A stretch of DNA of 64,000 nucleotides from Phytopseudomonas daroniae (GCF_004327285.1 NZ_QJUI01000021.1:1-64000), one strand, 5' to 3'. Counted from the stretch's first letter, positions 7,417 to 16,723 are shown. The notes: generated from the letters alone by a model not told the origin. Numbers and translations are program-made.

Positions 7417-8595
7417 TCAGCCGGCGACGCCGTAGAGCGCGAGGAACGCCTTCATGCGGGCGACCGCCCGCTCGGGGTCGGCGAGCAGGCCGGCCTGGTC
7501 GGCCAGGCGGAAGATCTCGCTGAAATAGGGCAGCGGGCGCAGGGCCTGGTGGCCGGCGAGCATGACGAAGTGATCCTGATGGCCATTGAGGTAGGCGAGG
7601 AACACCACCCCGGTCTTGTAGTACTGGGTCGGGCTGCTGAAGATCAGCCGCGCCAGCGGCAGCGTGGGGGCCAGCAACTGGTGGAAGCGGGCGTTGTCGC
7701 CGGCGGCCAGGGCGCCCAGGGCGTGGGAGGCGGCCGGGGCGATGGCGTCGAAGATCCCGAGCAGGGCGTGGGAGTAACCCTGCTCGTCGCCGGCGATCAG
7801 CTGCGGATAGTTGAAGTCGTCGCCGGTGTACATCTTCACTCCGGCGGGCAGCAGTCGGCGCAGGCGGATCTCCTTGTCCTTGTCGAGCAGGGAGATCTTG
7901 ATGCCGTCGACCTTGTCGGCGTGCTGGTGAATGATCTCCAGGCAGGTCTGCAGGGAGGCCTCGAAGTCATCGCTGCCCCAGTAGCCCTTGAGGGCCGGGT
8001 CGAACATGTCTCCCAGCCAGTGCAGGATCACCGGCTCCTGGGCGTTGCCCAGCACCTCGCCGTATACCCGGCGGTAATCCTCGGTGCCACGGGCCACGCG
8101 CGCCAGGGCGCGGCTGGCCATCAGGATGATGCGGCCATCGAGGCGCTGGATGGCGCTCAGCTGTTCGTCGTAGGCGCGCAGCACGTCGTCGAGGCTACCG
8201 GCCTGAGCCGCTTCCAGCTGATCGGTGCCGCATCCGGAGAAAATCAGGGCCTCCGGGATATCGCGGGTTTCCGCCAGGGTGCGCTTGATCAGTTCCAGCG
8301 CCTGCGGCCAGTCCAGGCCCATGCCGCGCTGCGCGGTATCCATGGCTTCGGCGATACCCAGGCCCTGGCCGAGCAGGTAGCGGCGATAGGCGATGGTGGC
8401 CTGCCAGTCGATCGCCGCCGTCTGCCCCGGTTGGGCGGGGCTCATGGGGTCGGCGACCACGTGGGCGGCGGAAAGGGCCAGGCGGTTGAAGGGTTGCGGC
8501 TGCCCGGGGATGGCGAGCGGCTGGCCGCTCAGGTTGTAGGTCTGCAGGAGCCGTTCGGTCGTGGGAGTCGGGAGCTTGAGGGCAAGGGAGGTCAT
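7417..8595 (-). CDS. DUF993 family protein (DapA-like aldolase superfamily)
   Basis: This 392-residue protein matches the DUF993 family, distant relatives of dihydrodipicolinate synthase and other class I TIM-barrel aldolases. Visible landmarks are an IDWQATIAYRRYLL segment near residue 65, the EPVILHWLGDMFDP stretch, and VDGIKISLLDK, where Lys may be the Schiff-base residue of a DapA-like enzyme; that last point is inference. The family has no established reaction that I can name. It lies 20 bases after the SDR gene and 54 bases before the isomerase gene. I recall similar pairs in sugar-catabolic clusters of other bacteria, usually with RbsABC-type importers, as here. Confidence 0.85.
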   Translation of the reverse strand: MTSLALKLPTPTTERLLQTYNLSGQPLAIPGQPQPFNRLALSAAHVVADPMSPAQPGQTAAIDWQATIAYRRYLLGQGLGIAEAMDTAQRGMGLDWPQALELIKRTLAETRDIPEALIFSGCGTDQLEAAQAGSLDDVLRAYDEQLSAIQRLDGRIILMASRALARVARGTEDYRRVYGEVLGNAQEPVILHWLGDMFDPALKGYWGSDDFEASLQTCLEIIHQHADKVDGIKISLLDKDKEIRLRRLLPAGVKMYTGDDFNYPQLIAGDEQGYSHALLGIFDAIAPAASHALGALAAGDNARFHQLLAPTLPLARLIFSSPTQYYKTGVVFLAYLNGHQDHFVMLAGHQALRPLPYFSEIFRLADQAGLLADPERAVARMKAFLALYGVAG

Positions 8596-8615
8596 GGTGT
8601 GGTCTCGGACAGTCT

Positions 8616-9386
8616 TCAGAATTTGGGCATCAACAGGCCGCCATCCACGGGGATGGCCTGGCCGACGGTGTAGGGCAGGGCGCCGCTGGCCATGGTGGCG
8701 ACCACGCGGGCGACGTCCTCGGGCTGGCCCCAGCGCTTGATGGCGGTCAGGCCGCGTTCGATCTCGCTGTCGTAGCGGGCCTTGGACGGCGCCGTCATTT
8801 CCGTGGCGATCAGCCCGGGCTGCACCTCGTAGACGCCGATGCCGTGCTCGGCCAGGCGTACCGCGAACAGGCGGGAAGCCATGGACAGCCCGGCCTTGGA
8901 GACGCAGTACTCGCCACGCTGGATCGACACCGCCTGGGCATTGGAGGAGGTGATGGTGACGATGCTGCGATGCCGGTCGCCCGGCTCCCTGGCCAGCAGG
9001 TAGCGGGCGAAGGCCTGGGTGAGGAAGAAGGTGCCGCGCAGGTTGATCTGCTGGCAGCGGTCGAAACTCTCCGTGCTGACGTCCAGCAGGTCGCCGCGCG
9101 ACAGCACCGAGACGCCGGCATTGTTGACCAGGCAGGACAGCCGTCCCAGGGCCTGTTCGGCCCTGTGCAGCAAGCCTTCATGGGCTTCGATGGCGGCGAT
9201 GTCGGCGGCCAGCGCGATGGCCTTGGCGCCATGGGCCTGGGCCAGCTCAACGCTGTGCCTCAGCTCGTCGCTGATTTCGAGGTCCACCAGGGCCAGGTCG
9301 TAGCCGGCCTGGGCCAGGCCGACCGCGATGGCGCGGCCGATGCCGCGGCGGGCACCGGTGACCAGGGCTACCGGGCGCGCGCTCAT
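8616..9386 (-). CDS. Short-chain dehydrogenase/reductase (FabG-like)
   Basis: This 256-residue classical SDR has the cofactor motif TGARRGIGRAI near residue 10, an NNAGVS segment, the catalytic YCVSK pair, and an IPVDGG ending typical of 3-oxoacyl-ACP reductase-like enzymes. The Asp in LVDLE after the second strand suggests NAD(H) rather than NADP(H). The start overlaps the stop of the upstream acyl-CoA dehydrogenase gene by four bases (ATGA), showing translational coupling. In a beta-oxidation-like route it could oxidise a 3-hydroxyacyl-CoA, but an enoyl-CoA hydratase is missing from the island; it may instead act on a hydroxyl group of the substrate. Confidence 0.88.
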   Translation of the reverse strand: MSARPVALVTGARRGIGRAIAVGLAQAGYDLALVDLEISDELRHSVELAQAHGAKAIALAADIAAIEAHEGLLHRAEQALGRLSCLVNNAGVSVLSRGDLLDVSTESFDRCQQINLRGTFFLTQAFARYLLAREPGDRHRSIVTITSSNAQAVSIQRGEYCVSKAGLSMASRLFAVRLAEHGIGVYEVQPGLIATEMTAPSKARYDSEIERGLTAIKRWGQPEDVARVVATMASGALPYTVGQAIPVDGGLLMPKF

Positions 9387-10528
9387 GGCCGCGCTCCATG
9401 GGCCAGCAGCTCGCGGGCGATGATGCTGCGCTGGATCTGGTTGGTGCCTTCGTAGATCTGGGTGATCTTGGCGTCGCGGTACAGGCGCTCGACCTCGAAG
9501 CCGCGAATGAAGCCGCTGCCGCCGAACATCTGCACCGCATTGGCGGTCTGCGCCACGGCCACGTCGGCGGCGAAGCACTTGGCCATGGAACAGGCGATGG
9601 TGGCGTTGTCCTGGCGGTCGAGGCGGCTGGCGGCATCCTGCACCAGCAGGCGCGCGGCGCGGATGTCCTTGGCCATGTCCGCGAGCATCCATTGCAGGCC
9701 CTGGTTGTCGGCGATCGGGCGGCCGAACTGCTTGCGCTGGGGCACGTATTCCAGCGCCGCCTCGAGCCCTGCCTGGGCGATGCCCACCGCCAGCGAGGCG
9801 ATGCCGACGCGGCCCTTGTCCAGTGCGCTCATCATCATGTGGAAGCCGCGGCCTTCCTGGCCGAGCAGGGCGTCTTCGGCGAGTTCGACGTTATCGAAGT
9901 TGAGGCCGCCGACCTGGGAGGCGCGCTGCCCCATCTTGTGTTCCTTGGGCCCTTTGGACACGCCGGGCAGGTGGCAGTCGACGATGAAGATGCTCATGCC
10001 GCGCTTGCCCGCGGCCGGGTCGGTGCGTGCCAGGACGAACGCCAGGTCGGCCACTGGCGCGTTGTGGATCCACAGTTTCGAGCCGTTGAGGCGCCAGCCG
10101 TTGTCGGTGCGCACCGCGGTGGTACGGATGCCGGAAACGTCCGAGCCGGCCTCGGCCTCGGTGATGCAGTAGGCCGGGCGTTTTTCCGCGCGCAGCAGCG
10201 GCAGTATGTGGCGCTCGCGCTGGGCCTCGCTGCCGTGTACCGAGAGCAGGGTGCCGACCAGTTCGAGCAGGCCGCACTGGTCGGCGATCGAGCTGTAGCC
10301 GCGCGACAGCTCTTCCATGACCAGGGCATAGGCGAGGGTATCCAGGCCGGCTCCGCCGTAGGCCTCGGGCACGGTGATGCCGAACAGGCCCAGTTCGCCC
10401 AGCTGGCGGTAGATGTCGGCCGGGAAGCTCTCTTCATGGTCGAGCTTTTCGGTGACGGGGCGGATCACTTCGTCGGCGAAGCGCCGGGTCAGGTCGCGGA
10501 TCTGCATGTGGGTTTCGGACAGCTGCAT
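9383..10528 (-). CDS. Acyl-CoA dehydrogenase family protein
   Basis: This 381-residue FAD flavoenzyme has the full acyl-CoA dehydrogenase fold: the YCITEAEAGSD segment of the middle domain, a KLWIHNAPVADL segment, and the C-terminal YEGTNQIQR motif whose Glu is the usual catalytic base. It would introduce a double bond alpha-beta to a thioester and pass electrons to ETF; the island's own etfBA lies at 25100-26779. It is the first gene of the leftward unit and its start region faces the divergent CoA-transferase gene. A copy of the island palindrome lies 86 bases upstream of its start. The exact acyl substrate is unknown. Confidence 0.9.
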   Translation of the reverse strand: MQLSETHMQIRDLTRRFADEVIRPVTEKLDHEESFPADIYRQLGELGLFGITVPEAYGGAGLDTLAYALVMEELSRGYSSIADQCGLLELVGTLLSVHGSEAQRERHILPLLRAEKRPAYCITEAEAGSDVSGIRTTAVRTDNGWRLNGSKLWIHNAPVADLAFVLARTDPAAGKRGMSIFIVDCHLPGVSKGPKEHKMGQRASQVGGLNFDNVELAEDALLGQEGRGFHMMMSALDKGRVGIASLAVGIAQAGLEAALEYVPQRKQFGRPIADNQGLQWMLADMAKDIRAARLLVQDAASRLDRQDNATIACSMAKCFAADVAVAQTANAVQMFGGSGFIRGFEVERLYRDAKITQIYEGTNQIQRSIIARELLAHGARP

Positions 10529-10613
10529 GGTCTTTTCCTTTTTGTTGGTCGGTGACGGTGCGGGTCGCGGGGGTGGTTGTGTTCTTTTCGGTGCTTCTCT
10601 AATCTATATTATG

Positions 10614-10631
10614 TAACCAACTAGTTATTTA
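10614..10631. promoter_or_regulatory. Predicted TetR operator 1, between acyl-CoA dehydrogenase and CoA-transferase
   Basis: TAACCAACTAGTTATTTA fits TAANNAACTRGTTNNTTA, a palindrome shared with sites at 13165, 16720 and 20429. It lies in the 179-base divergent gap and could repress both directions. Binding by the TetR protein encoded at 12385-13038 is inferred. Confidence 0.75.
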
Positions 10632-10716
10632 TTTAAAGCGAGCCGTGCGCCCCCGTCAAGCGGAATGGGTGAGGCCAGGCGACGATTGACTCGGCAGGGC
10701 CGATGAGGTGAAAACA

Positions 10717-12228
10717 ATGAAAAGAAGCTGTATTTCGGCGTATGAAGTGGCCAGCCGGATTGCGGATGGCGCGACCGTTGCGGTGTGTGGCTCGGGCACC
10801 CTGCTGGAGCCCGATGCGCTACTGGCGGCGGTCGAGGCGAGATTTCTCGAGACGGGGCATCCGTGCGGCCTGACCCTGGTGCATGCCCTGGGTATCGGTA
10901 ACGGCCAGGGCAGCGGGCTGGATCGCCTGGCGCACAAGGGGCTGGTCAAGCGCGTGATCGGTGGGCACTGGAGCTGGTCGTCGAAGATGCAGGCGCTGGC
11001 CCGCAACGAGGAGATCGAGGCCTACAGCCTGCCCGCCGGGGTGATCATGGCGCTGATGCGCGAGATCGGCGCCGCCCGCCCGGGGTTGATCACCCATATC
11101 GGCCTGGGTACTTTCGCCGATCCCCTGGTGGCGGGCGGCAAGTGCAACGGACGGGCGACCGAGGAGCTGGTCGAGAGCCTGGAGCTCGATGGCAGGCGCT
11201 ACCTGCGCTACAAGCCATTGCGGATCGATGTCGCCCTGCTGCGCGGTAGCCTGGCCGACCCGAGCGGCAATATCAGCTTGTGCCACGAGGCCGCCGACCT
11301 GGATGCCTATGCCCTGGCGCTGGCGGCCCATAGTTGTGACGGGCAGGTGTTCGTGCAGGTGCGTGGGCTCAGCGCGCAGCCATTCGTGCCGGCGCGCCTG
11401 GTGCGCATCCCGGGGGTGCTGGTCGATGCGCTGGTGGCGGTGCCCGGGCAGCGCCAGTCCATCGCCAGCGAATACGATCCGGCGATCAGCGGCGAGTGCC
11501 TGCCGGGTGGCGAGGTGCAGGCAGCGGAGGCGCCCGAAGGCATACGCCGTCTCATCGCCCAGCGGGCCGCGCGCGAGATCACCCCGGGGCTGTCGCTGAA
11601 TTTCGGTTTCGGTATTCCGGGGGGCATTCCGGCCCTGCTGGCCGAGCGGGAGCCGCCCGTGCCCTATTGGGGCAGCATCGAGCAGGGCATCCACAACGGC
11701 CGCATGATGGATGGCGCCATGTTCGGCTCGGCCCGCTACCCGCAGGCGATAGTCACCTCCCTCGACCAGTTCGATTTCTACAGTGGTGGCGGTGTGGACA
11801 TGGCCTTCCTGGGCATGGGCGAAATGGACGGACTGGGCAATGTCAATGTGTCGCACCTGGGCGGGACGCTGGTGGGGCCTGGCGGTTTCATCGATATCAC
11901 CCAGGGCGCCAGGAAGGTGGTGTTCTGCGGCGCCTTCGAGGCCAAGGGGCTGCAGGTCGTGGCCGATGGCGCCGCCTTGCGGCTGACCGGTCTCGGGCAG
12001 GTGCCCAAGCTGGTCGAGCGGGTGAGCCATATCACCTTCAGTGGCCCGCAGGCCCTGGCGGCCGGGCAGGAGGTTCTGTATGTGACCGAGCGCGCCGTGT
12101 TCCGTCTGGTTGGCGATGGCATCGAGCTGATCGAGGTGGTCGAGGGGGTCGATATCCAGCGCGACGTCATCGAGCGCATGGCGTTCACGCCGATCGTGCG
12201 CGAGGTGCGGGTAGTGCCGTTGGCGTAA
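10717..12228 (+). CDS. Fused acyl-CoA:acetate/3-ketoacid CoA-transferase
   Basis: This 503-residue class I CoA-transferase has the alpha and beta halves in one chain, like YdiF and propionate CoA-transferases. The N-terminal half has the GATVAVCGSG glycine-rich segment; the C-terminal half carries SIEQGIHNG, in which Glu322 is the probable residue that forms the glutamyl-CoA intermediate. It would move CoA from a donor such as acetyl-CoA to the acid made by the island's aldehyde dehydrogenase. The ATG at 10717 is preceded by GAGGTG; a GTG at 10708 is an alternative. It is monocistronic, divergent from the acyl-CoA dehydrogenase unit and convergent with the TetR gene. A small AGGGCG/CGCCCT hairpin follows near 12289-12304. 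Confidence 0.87.
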   Translation: MKRSCISAYEVASRIADGATVAVCGSGTLLEPDALLAAVEARFLETGHPCGLTLVHALGIGNGQGSGLDRLAHKGLVKRVIGGHWSWSSKMQALARNEEIEAYSLPAGVIMALMREIGAARPGLITHIGLGTFADPLVAGGKCNGRATEELVESLELDGRRYLRYKPLRIDVALLRGSLADPSGNISLCHEAADLDAYALALAAHSCDGQVFVQVRGLSAQPFVPARLVRIPGVLVDALVAVPGQRQSIASEYDPAISGECLPGGEVQAAEAPEGIRRLIAQRAAREITPGLSLNFGFGIPGGIPALLAEREPPVPYWGSIEQGIHNGRMMDGAMFGSARYPQAIVTSLDQFDFYSGGGVDMAFLGMGEMDGLGNVNVSHLGGTLVGPGGFIDITQGARKVVFCGAFEAKGLQVVADGAALRLTGLGQVPKLVERVSHITFSGPQALAAGQEVLYVTERAVFRLVGDGIELIEVVEGVDIQRDVIERMAFTPIVREVRVVPLA

Positions 12229-12384
12229 TCCGGCCGGTTTCCCAGGTGGTGTATCGGGGGCTGACGCTGCTGTTCTGCGCAGCCCGTCAGGGCGCCAGCG
12301 CCCTACGGCCAAGGCCCTTCCGCATCCGTATCCGTGCAGTCGCCGCGGCGAGCTTCTGGGGAACGTCTGCTGGCAGGCTGTGGA

Positions 12385-13038
12385 TCAGTCCGGGCGCAGG
12401 GAGGCGAGGATGGTCTGGATATTGAATTCCAGGCGTTCCTTCAGCGCCTCGGGCGAGGTGAAGTCGAAGCCGTAGATGACTTCGCCGGTGAAGCGGTTGT
12501 TCAGGTAGTAGTAGCTGATGGCGGCGATGCTGATATTGAGCTGGATGGGGTCGATGCCGGGCCTGAACACGCCTTGTGCCACGCCGCGCTCGAGGATGTC
12601 GCCGACCAGTTGCACCAGCGGCCTGTGCATTTCGCCGATCTTTGCCGACGCTTTCAGGTGGGCGGCCCGGTACAGGTTCTCGCTGTTGACCAAGGTGAGG
12701 AACTGCGGATTCTTCAGGTAGTAGTTCCAGGTGAAGGTGATCAGTTTGCTGATCGCCTCCCGTGGCTCCAGTTCCTCGAGCCTGAGTTTGCGCTCGGCGC
12801 TGCGGATGTTGGTGTAGGCCTCCTCGAGGACAGCCTGGAACAGTCCGTCCTTGTTGCCGTAGTACTCATAGATCATGCGTTTGTTCGACTTGGCGCGTCG
12901 GGCTATGCCATCGATGCGGGCGCCAGCCAGGCCAAGCTTGGCGAATTCGACTTTTGCCGCCTTGAGAATGCGACCGCGTGTGGCCTCGGCATCACGCGTG
13001 GGTCTTTCCTTGTCCGTGCCAGTCGATTTGCTTGCCAT
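12385..13038 (-). CDS. TetR-family regulator, probable repressor of the island
   Basis: This 217-residue protein has an N-terminal TetR helix-turn-helix (RGRILKAAKVEFAKLGLAGA, then IARRAKSNKRMIYEYYGNKD) and a ligand-binding C-terminal half. I start it at the ATG at 13038 (MASKSTG), since the longer frame to 13152 would run into the promoter. It is divergent from the aldehyde dehydrogenase gene, and one of four identical-pattern palindromes lies between them, so self-regulation is likely. As no other regulator is in the island, it is the best candidate to control all of its promoters, with release by the substrate or a CoA thioester. The ligand is unknown. Confidence 0.9.
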   Translation of the reverse strand: MASKSTGTDKERPTRDAEATRGRILKAAKVEFAKLGLAGARIDGIARRAKSNKRMIYEYYGNKDGLFQAVLEEAYTNIRSAERKLRLEELEPREAISKLITFTWNYYLKNPQFLTLVNSENLYRAAHLKASAKIGEMHRPLVQLVGDILERGVAQGVFRPGIDPIQLNISIAAISYYYLNNRFTGEVIYGFDFTSPEALKERLEFNIQTILASLRPD

Positions 13039-13164
13039 TAGAGGCGGGTCTCCAGAGCTTGAGTATTGCCAAGAATTGATGGTCTGCGGGTCGGGTTCGC
13101 AGGCCAAGAGCTTATCCGGAAGGCCTTGGGTTGGACAAACAAAGCTTGTCATGGGACTTGTATG

Positions 13165-13182
13165 TAAACAACTGGTTAGTTA
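13165..13182. promoter_or_regulatory. Predicted TetR operator 2, between tetR and aldehyde dehydrogenase
   Basis: TAAACAACTGGTTAGTTA fits TAANNAACTRGTTNNTTA; the arms are better matched here than at site 1. A TATATT just to its right could be the -10 box of the rightward promoter. Confidence 0.78.
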
Positions 13183-13287
13183 TATATTGCTTGTGGAAAA
13201 GCCGCTGGATGGCCTCCTTGGGGCGTGTTCGGCATAGCTAGGGCGGAGGCCGTCAGAGGCTGAGTGCCCATACAGAGGATGAAGGTA

Positions 13288-14790
13288 ATGAGTGACAAGC
13301 AATGCTTAGAGAAGCTGCCGGCGCAACCCAAGGTCTACGCCATGTTCATCGACGGGCAGTGGACCGGCGGCGTGGGCTCGGCCCAGGTCGTACGCAGCAG
13401 CCCCGCCCACGATGTCCCGGTCAGTATCTATCCGTCCGCCCAGCGCGAGGATGTCGAGCAGGCGGTCGCCGCGGCCCGCCAGGCCTTCGACGATGGGCGC
13501 TGGTCGCAGGTGGGCGGGGAGGTCAGGGCCGAAGTGCTGCTCAAGGTGGCGCGGCTCATCCGCGAGCGGTCCGACGCGCTGGCGCTGCGCGAAACCCTCG
13601 AGACCGGCAAGCCGATCAGCCAGGCGCGGGGCGAGATCCAGGCCGCCGCCGGGATCTGGGAATATGCCGCGGGCCAGGCCCGCGCGCTGCACGGCGACAG
13701 CTTCAACAACCTGGGCGGCGGCCTGCTCGGCCTGGTGACCCGTGAGCCGATTGGTGTGGTGGGCTTGATCACGCCCTGGAACTTTCCATTCTTCATCCTC
13801 GCCGAGCGCCTGCCGTTCATCCTGGCGTCGGGCTGTACCCTGGTGGTCAAGCCCAGCGAGCTGACTTCCGGCAGCACGCTCGAACTGGCGGCCATCCTCG
13901 AGGAGGCCGGCTTGCCGGCCGGCGTGGTGAACGTGGTGACCGGCAGCGGTTCCAGGGTGGGCCAGGCCATCTCCGAGCACATGGACGTGGACATGGTGTC
14001 GTTCACCGGCTCGACGGAGGTCGGCCGCCTCACGCTGGCGGCGGCCGCCGGCAACATGAAGAAGGTCGGCCTGGAGCTGGGCGGCAAGAATCCACAGGTG
14101 GTCTTCGCCGATGCCGACCTGGACGCGGCGGCCGATGCCATCGTCTTCGGCATATGTTTCAACGCCGGGCAGTGCTGTGTGAGCGGCAGCCGCCTGCTGG
14201 TGCAGCGCTCGGTCGCCGACGCGCTGGTCGACAGGCTGCTCGCGCTGATCGGCAAGGTGCGCATCGGCGATCCCCTGGATGAGTCCACCCAGGTCGGTTC
14301 GATCACCGAGGCCCGTCATCTCGAGCGTATCCTTGCCTATATCGAGCAGGGCAAGGGCGAGGGCGCGCGCCTGCTCCACGGCGGCAAGCGCATCGCTAGC
14401 CCGGCCGGCCTGTATGTCGAGCCGACGCTGTTCGCCGATGTCGTGCCGGAGATGGTCATCGCCCGCGAGGAAATCTTCGGGCCGGTGCTGACGATCACTG
14501 TCTTCGACGATTTCGAGCAGGCCATGCAACTGGCCAACGACACGCCTTTCGGCCTGGCCGCCAGCATCTGGACCCGCGACCTGGACACCTCGCTGCGGGC
14601 CGTGCGTGCGATCAAGGCCGGGCGGGTCTGGGTCAATACCACCATCACTGGCGGCCCCGAGCTGCCATCCGGTGGTTTCAAGCAGTCGGGCATCGGCCGG
14701 GAGACCGGGCGCTATGGTGTGGAGGAGTACACCGAGCTCAAGTCCGTGCATGTCCAGATCGGGGATCGTCCCCGCTGGGTCGAAGCCTGA
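13288..14790 (+). CDS. NAD(P)-dependent aldehyde dehydrogenase (betaine aldehyde dehydrogenase-like)
   Basis: This 500-residue ALDH oxidises an aldehyde to its acid. It shows the family landmarks in order: TPWNFPFF, KPSELTSGS for the cofactor, FTGSTEVGR, the general base Glu in LELGGKNPQ, the nucleophile Cys in NAGQCCVSGSR, and EEIFGPVL. Length is normal. ATG at 13288 follows GAGG at nine bases; GTG at 13264 is an alternative. The gene stands 33 bases upstream of the GMC oxidoreductase gene. This order resembles betB-betA, but there is no betI-type or betT gene. The pair most simply performs alcohol to aldehyde to acid. Confidence 0.92.
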   Translation: MSDKQCLEKLPAQPKVYAMFIDGQWTGGVGSAQVVRSSPAHDVPVSIYPSAQREDVEQAVAAARQAFDDGRWSQVGGEVRAEVLLKVARLIRERSDALALRETLETGKPISQARGEIQAAAGIWEYAAGQARALHGDSFNNLGGGLLGLVTREPIGVVGLITPWNFPFFILAERLPFILASGCTLVVKPSELTSGSTLELAAILEEAGLPAGVVNVVTGSGSRVGQAISEHMDVDMVSFTGSTEVGRLTLAAAAGNMKKVGLELGGKNPQVVFADADLDAAADAIVFGICFNAGQCCVSGSRLLVQRSVADALVDRLLALIGKVRIGDPLDESTQVGSITEARHLERILAYIEQGKGEGARLLHGGKRIASPAGLYVEPTLFADVVPEMVIAREEIFGPVLTITVFDDFEQAMQLANDTPFGLAASIWTRDLDTSLRAVRAIKAGRVWVNTTITGGPELPSGGFKQSGIGRETGRYGVEEYTELKSVHVQIGDRPRWVEA

Positions 14791-14823
14791 GTCGTCCGGG
14801 CTGGGTTTTAGGAGAACAATAAT

Positions 14824-16476
14824 ATGTACGATTACGTCATCGTCGGCGGCGGCTCGTCCGGCTGCGTCCTGGCCTCGCGTCTCAGCGAGTCGCCGGACAT
14901 CCGCGTGCTGCTGCTCGAGGCCGGTCCTGCCGATACCAACCCTTACATCCACATGCCGGTGGGTTTCTTCAAGATGACCGGCGGCCCGCTGACCTGGGGC
15001 TATGGCACGACCCCGCAGGGCAACGGCCACAACCGTTCGATGCTGTATCCCCAGGGCCGGGTGCTGGGCGGTGGCGGCTCGATCAACGCCATGGTCTACA
15101 CCCGCGGCAACGCCCGTGACTACGATATGTGGGAGCAGGAGGAGGGCTGCCGGGGCTGGGCCTACCGCGATGTGCTGCCCTATTTCCGCCGCGCCGAGGA
15201 TAACGAACGCTTCGCCAACGAATACCACGGCAGCGGCGGGCCGCTCGGGGTTTGCGACCTGATCAGCGTCAACGAGCTGACCAAGGCCTTCGTGCGCTCC
15301 GCCCAGGAGGCCGGTATACCCTTCAATCCGGACTTCAACGGCGCGCGCCAGGAAGGCTGCGGCACCTATCAGGTCACCCAGCGCGGCGGGCGTCGTTGCA
15401 GTGCGGCGCAGGGCTATCTCAAGGATGCCCGCGAGCGCGCCAACCTGACGGTGCTGACCGAATGCCTGGTGACCAGGGTGCGGATCGAGAACGGACGCGC
15501 CGTCGGTGTCGAATACGTCCAGGGGCGGACTTCCAGGGAGATCCGCTTCGCCCGGGCCGAGCGGGAGGTCGTGGTGGCGGCTGGCGCCATCGGTTCGCCG
15601 AAGATCCTGATGCTGTCCGGCATCGGCCCCGCCGACGCGCTGCGAGCCCAGGGCATCGAGCTGGTGCAGGATCTGCCGGGGGTCGGGCAGAACCTGCAGG
15701 ATCATTTCGACATCGATATCGTCTACGAGCTCAACGGCGCCTACAGCCTGGACAAGTACGCCAGGCCGCACATGATGCTGCTGGCCGGGCTCGAGTACAA
15801 ACTGTTCAACAAGGGCCCGGTAACCTCCAATATCGCCGAGGGCGGCGCCTTCTGGTACGGCGATTCGCAGTCGCCGACCCCGGATCTGCAGTTCCACTTC
15901 CTGCCGGGCGCGGGGGTCGAGGCGGGTATCCCGCCGGTGCCGTCCGGTTCGGGCTGTACCTTGAATTCGTATTTCCTGCGGCCGCTCAGCCGGGGCAGCG
16001 TGACCCTGCAGAGTGCCGACCCATTGGTCGCGCCCTGCATCGACCCGAACTACATCGACGATCCGTACGATTTGAAAATGTCGGTCGAGGGCATCAGGCT
16101 GAGCCGGGAAATCATGTCTCAGGAGGCGCTGCGCCGTTACATCAAGGCCGAGCATTTCCCCGGTTCGAGCATGCGCACCCAGGCGGACTACGAGGACTAC
16201 GCCAGGCGCTGCGGCAGAACCGGCTATCATCCCGTGGGCACCTGCAAGATGGGCATCGACGCCCTAGCGGTGGTCGATCCGGCGCTGCGGGTGCGGGGTG
16301 TCCCGGGGCTGCGGGTCGTCGATTCGTCGATCATGCCGCGCCTGGTCAGCGCCAATACCAATGCGCCGAGCATCATGATCGGCGAAAAGGGCGCGGATCT
16401 CCTGCTGGGCCGCAGTCTCGGCCCTTCGGAGGTGGCCGAACGCTTCAGCCGTCAGGGCGAGAAGCAGTACATCTGA
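14824..16476 (+). CDS. GMC-family FAD oxidoreductase (choline/alcohol dehydrogenase-like)
   Basis: This 550-residue glucose-methanol-choline flavoprotein oxidises a primary alcohol, probably passing electrons to the respiratory chain. The FAD motif YVIVGGGSSGCVLASRLSE opens the chain; GGGGSINAMVYTRG and GAIGSPKILMLSGIGP are the two family signatures; the active-site pair is His in YHPVGTCKMG and Asn in SANTNAPSIM, as in choline dehydrogenases. AGGAG stands eight bases before the ATG. There is no signal peptide. It follows the aldehyde dehydrogenase gene by 33 bases. The alcohol is unknown; choline is possible but is not supported by neighbours. Confidence 0.92.
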   Translation: MYDYVIVGGGSSGCVLASRLSESPDIRVLLLEAGPADTNPYIHMPVGFFKMTGGPLTWGYGTTPQGNGHNRSMLYPQGRVLGGGGSINAMVYTRGNARDYDMWEQEEGCRGWAYRDVLPYFRRAEDNERFANEYHGSGGPLGVCDLISVNELTKAFVRSAQEAGIPFNPDFNGARQEGCGTYQVTQRGGRRCSAAQGYLKDARERANLTVLTECLVTRVRIENGRAVGVEYVQGRTSREIRFARAEREVVVAAGAIGSPKILMLSGIGPADALRAQGIELVQDLPGVGQNLQDHFDIDIVYELNGAYSLDKYARPHMMLLAGLEYKLFNKGPVTSNIAEGGAFWYGDSQSPTPDLQFHFLPGAGVEAGIPPVPSGSGCTLNSYFLRPLSRGSVTLQSADPLVAPCIDPNYIDDPYDLKMSVEGIRLSREIMSQEALRRYIKAEHFPGSSMRTQADYEDYARRCGRTGYHPVGTCKMGIDALAVVDPALRVRGVPGLRVVDSSIMPRLVSANTNAPSIMIGEKGADLLLGRSLGPSEVAERFSRQGEKQYI

Positions 16477-16694
16477 GCCTGTGCCTGCCGCTCGCGGGCA
16501 GGCCCACCCATCCTGTTTCCGGCGCGCGCTGCTCGGCCTCGAGGCGTGCTGCGCGCCGGTGCTTCGGCCGCAGGCGCGGCATCCGTCCGGATGCCGCGCC
16601 TTTCCCGAATCTTCCGATCTTGCATTTCGTCGTGCCGCGGGGCTCGGGCGCCGAGGCGTTCGTTGCCGTTTGGTGGTGTGCGCGCAATCGGGGC
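16477..16694 (+). other. Gap after the GMC gene with a terminator-like hairpin
   Basis: A CCTGCCGC/GCGGGCAGG hairpin lies near 16486-16503, about ten bases after the stop codon, without a T run. The rest of the gap up to the next promoter shows nothing I can name. Confidence 0.45.
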
Positions 16695-16723
16695 TTGCGC
16701 CCGGAATGCGAGTGGAATATAAA
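16695..16723 (+). promoter_or_regulatory. Predicted sigma-70 promoter of the tct operon
   Basis: TTGCGC (16695-16700) and TATAAA (16718-16723) are separated by exactly 17 bases. The palindromic operator at 16720 overlaps the -10 box and the likely start point, an ideal repression position. The same arrangement exists at 20404-20432. Confidence 0.65.

Noticed and set aside
13306-16230. A 974-codon open frame on the minus strand
   Set aside because: It lies antisense to the TetR-controlled aldehyde dehydrogenase and GMC genes, which show full family motifs. The antisense product has no recognisable domain and reflects high GC codon bias.
13264-16476. A betaine synthesis locus (betBA)
   Set aside because: The enzyme families fit, but betI-type and choline transporter genes are absent and the surroundings are CoA-dependent catabolism.
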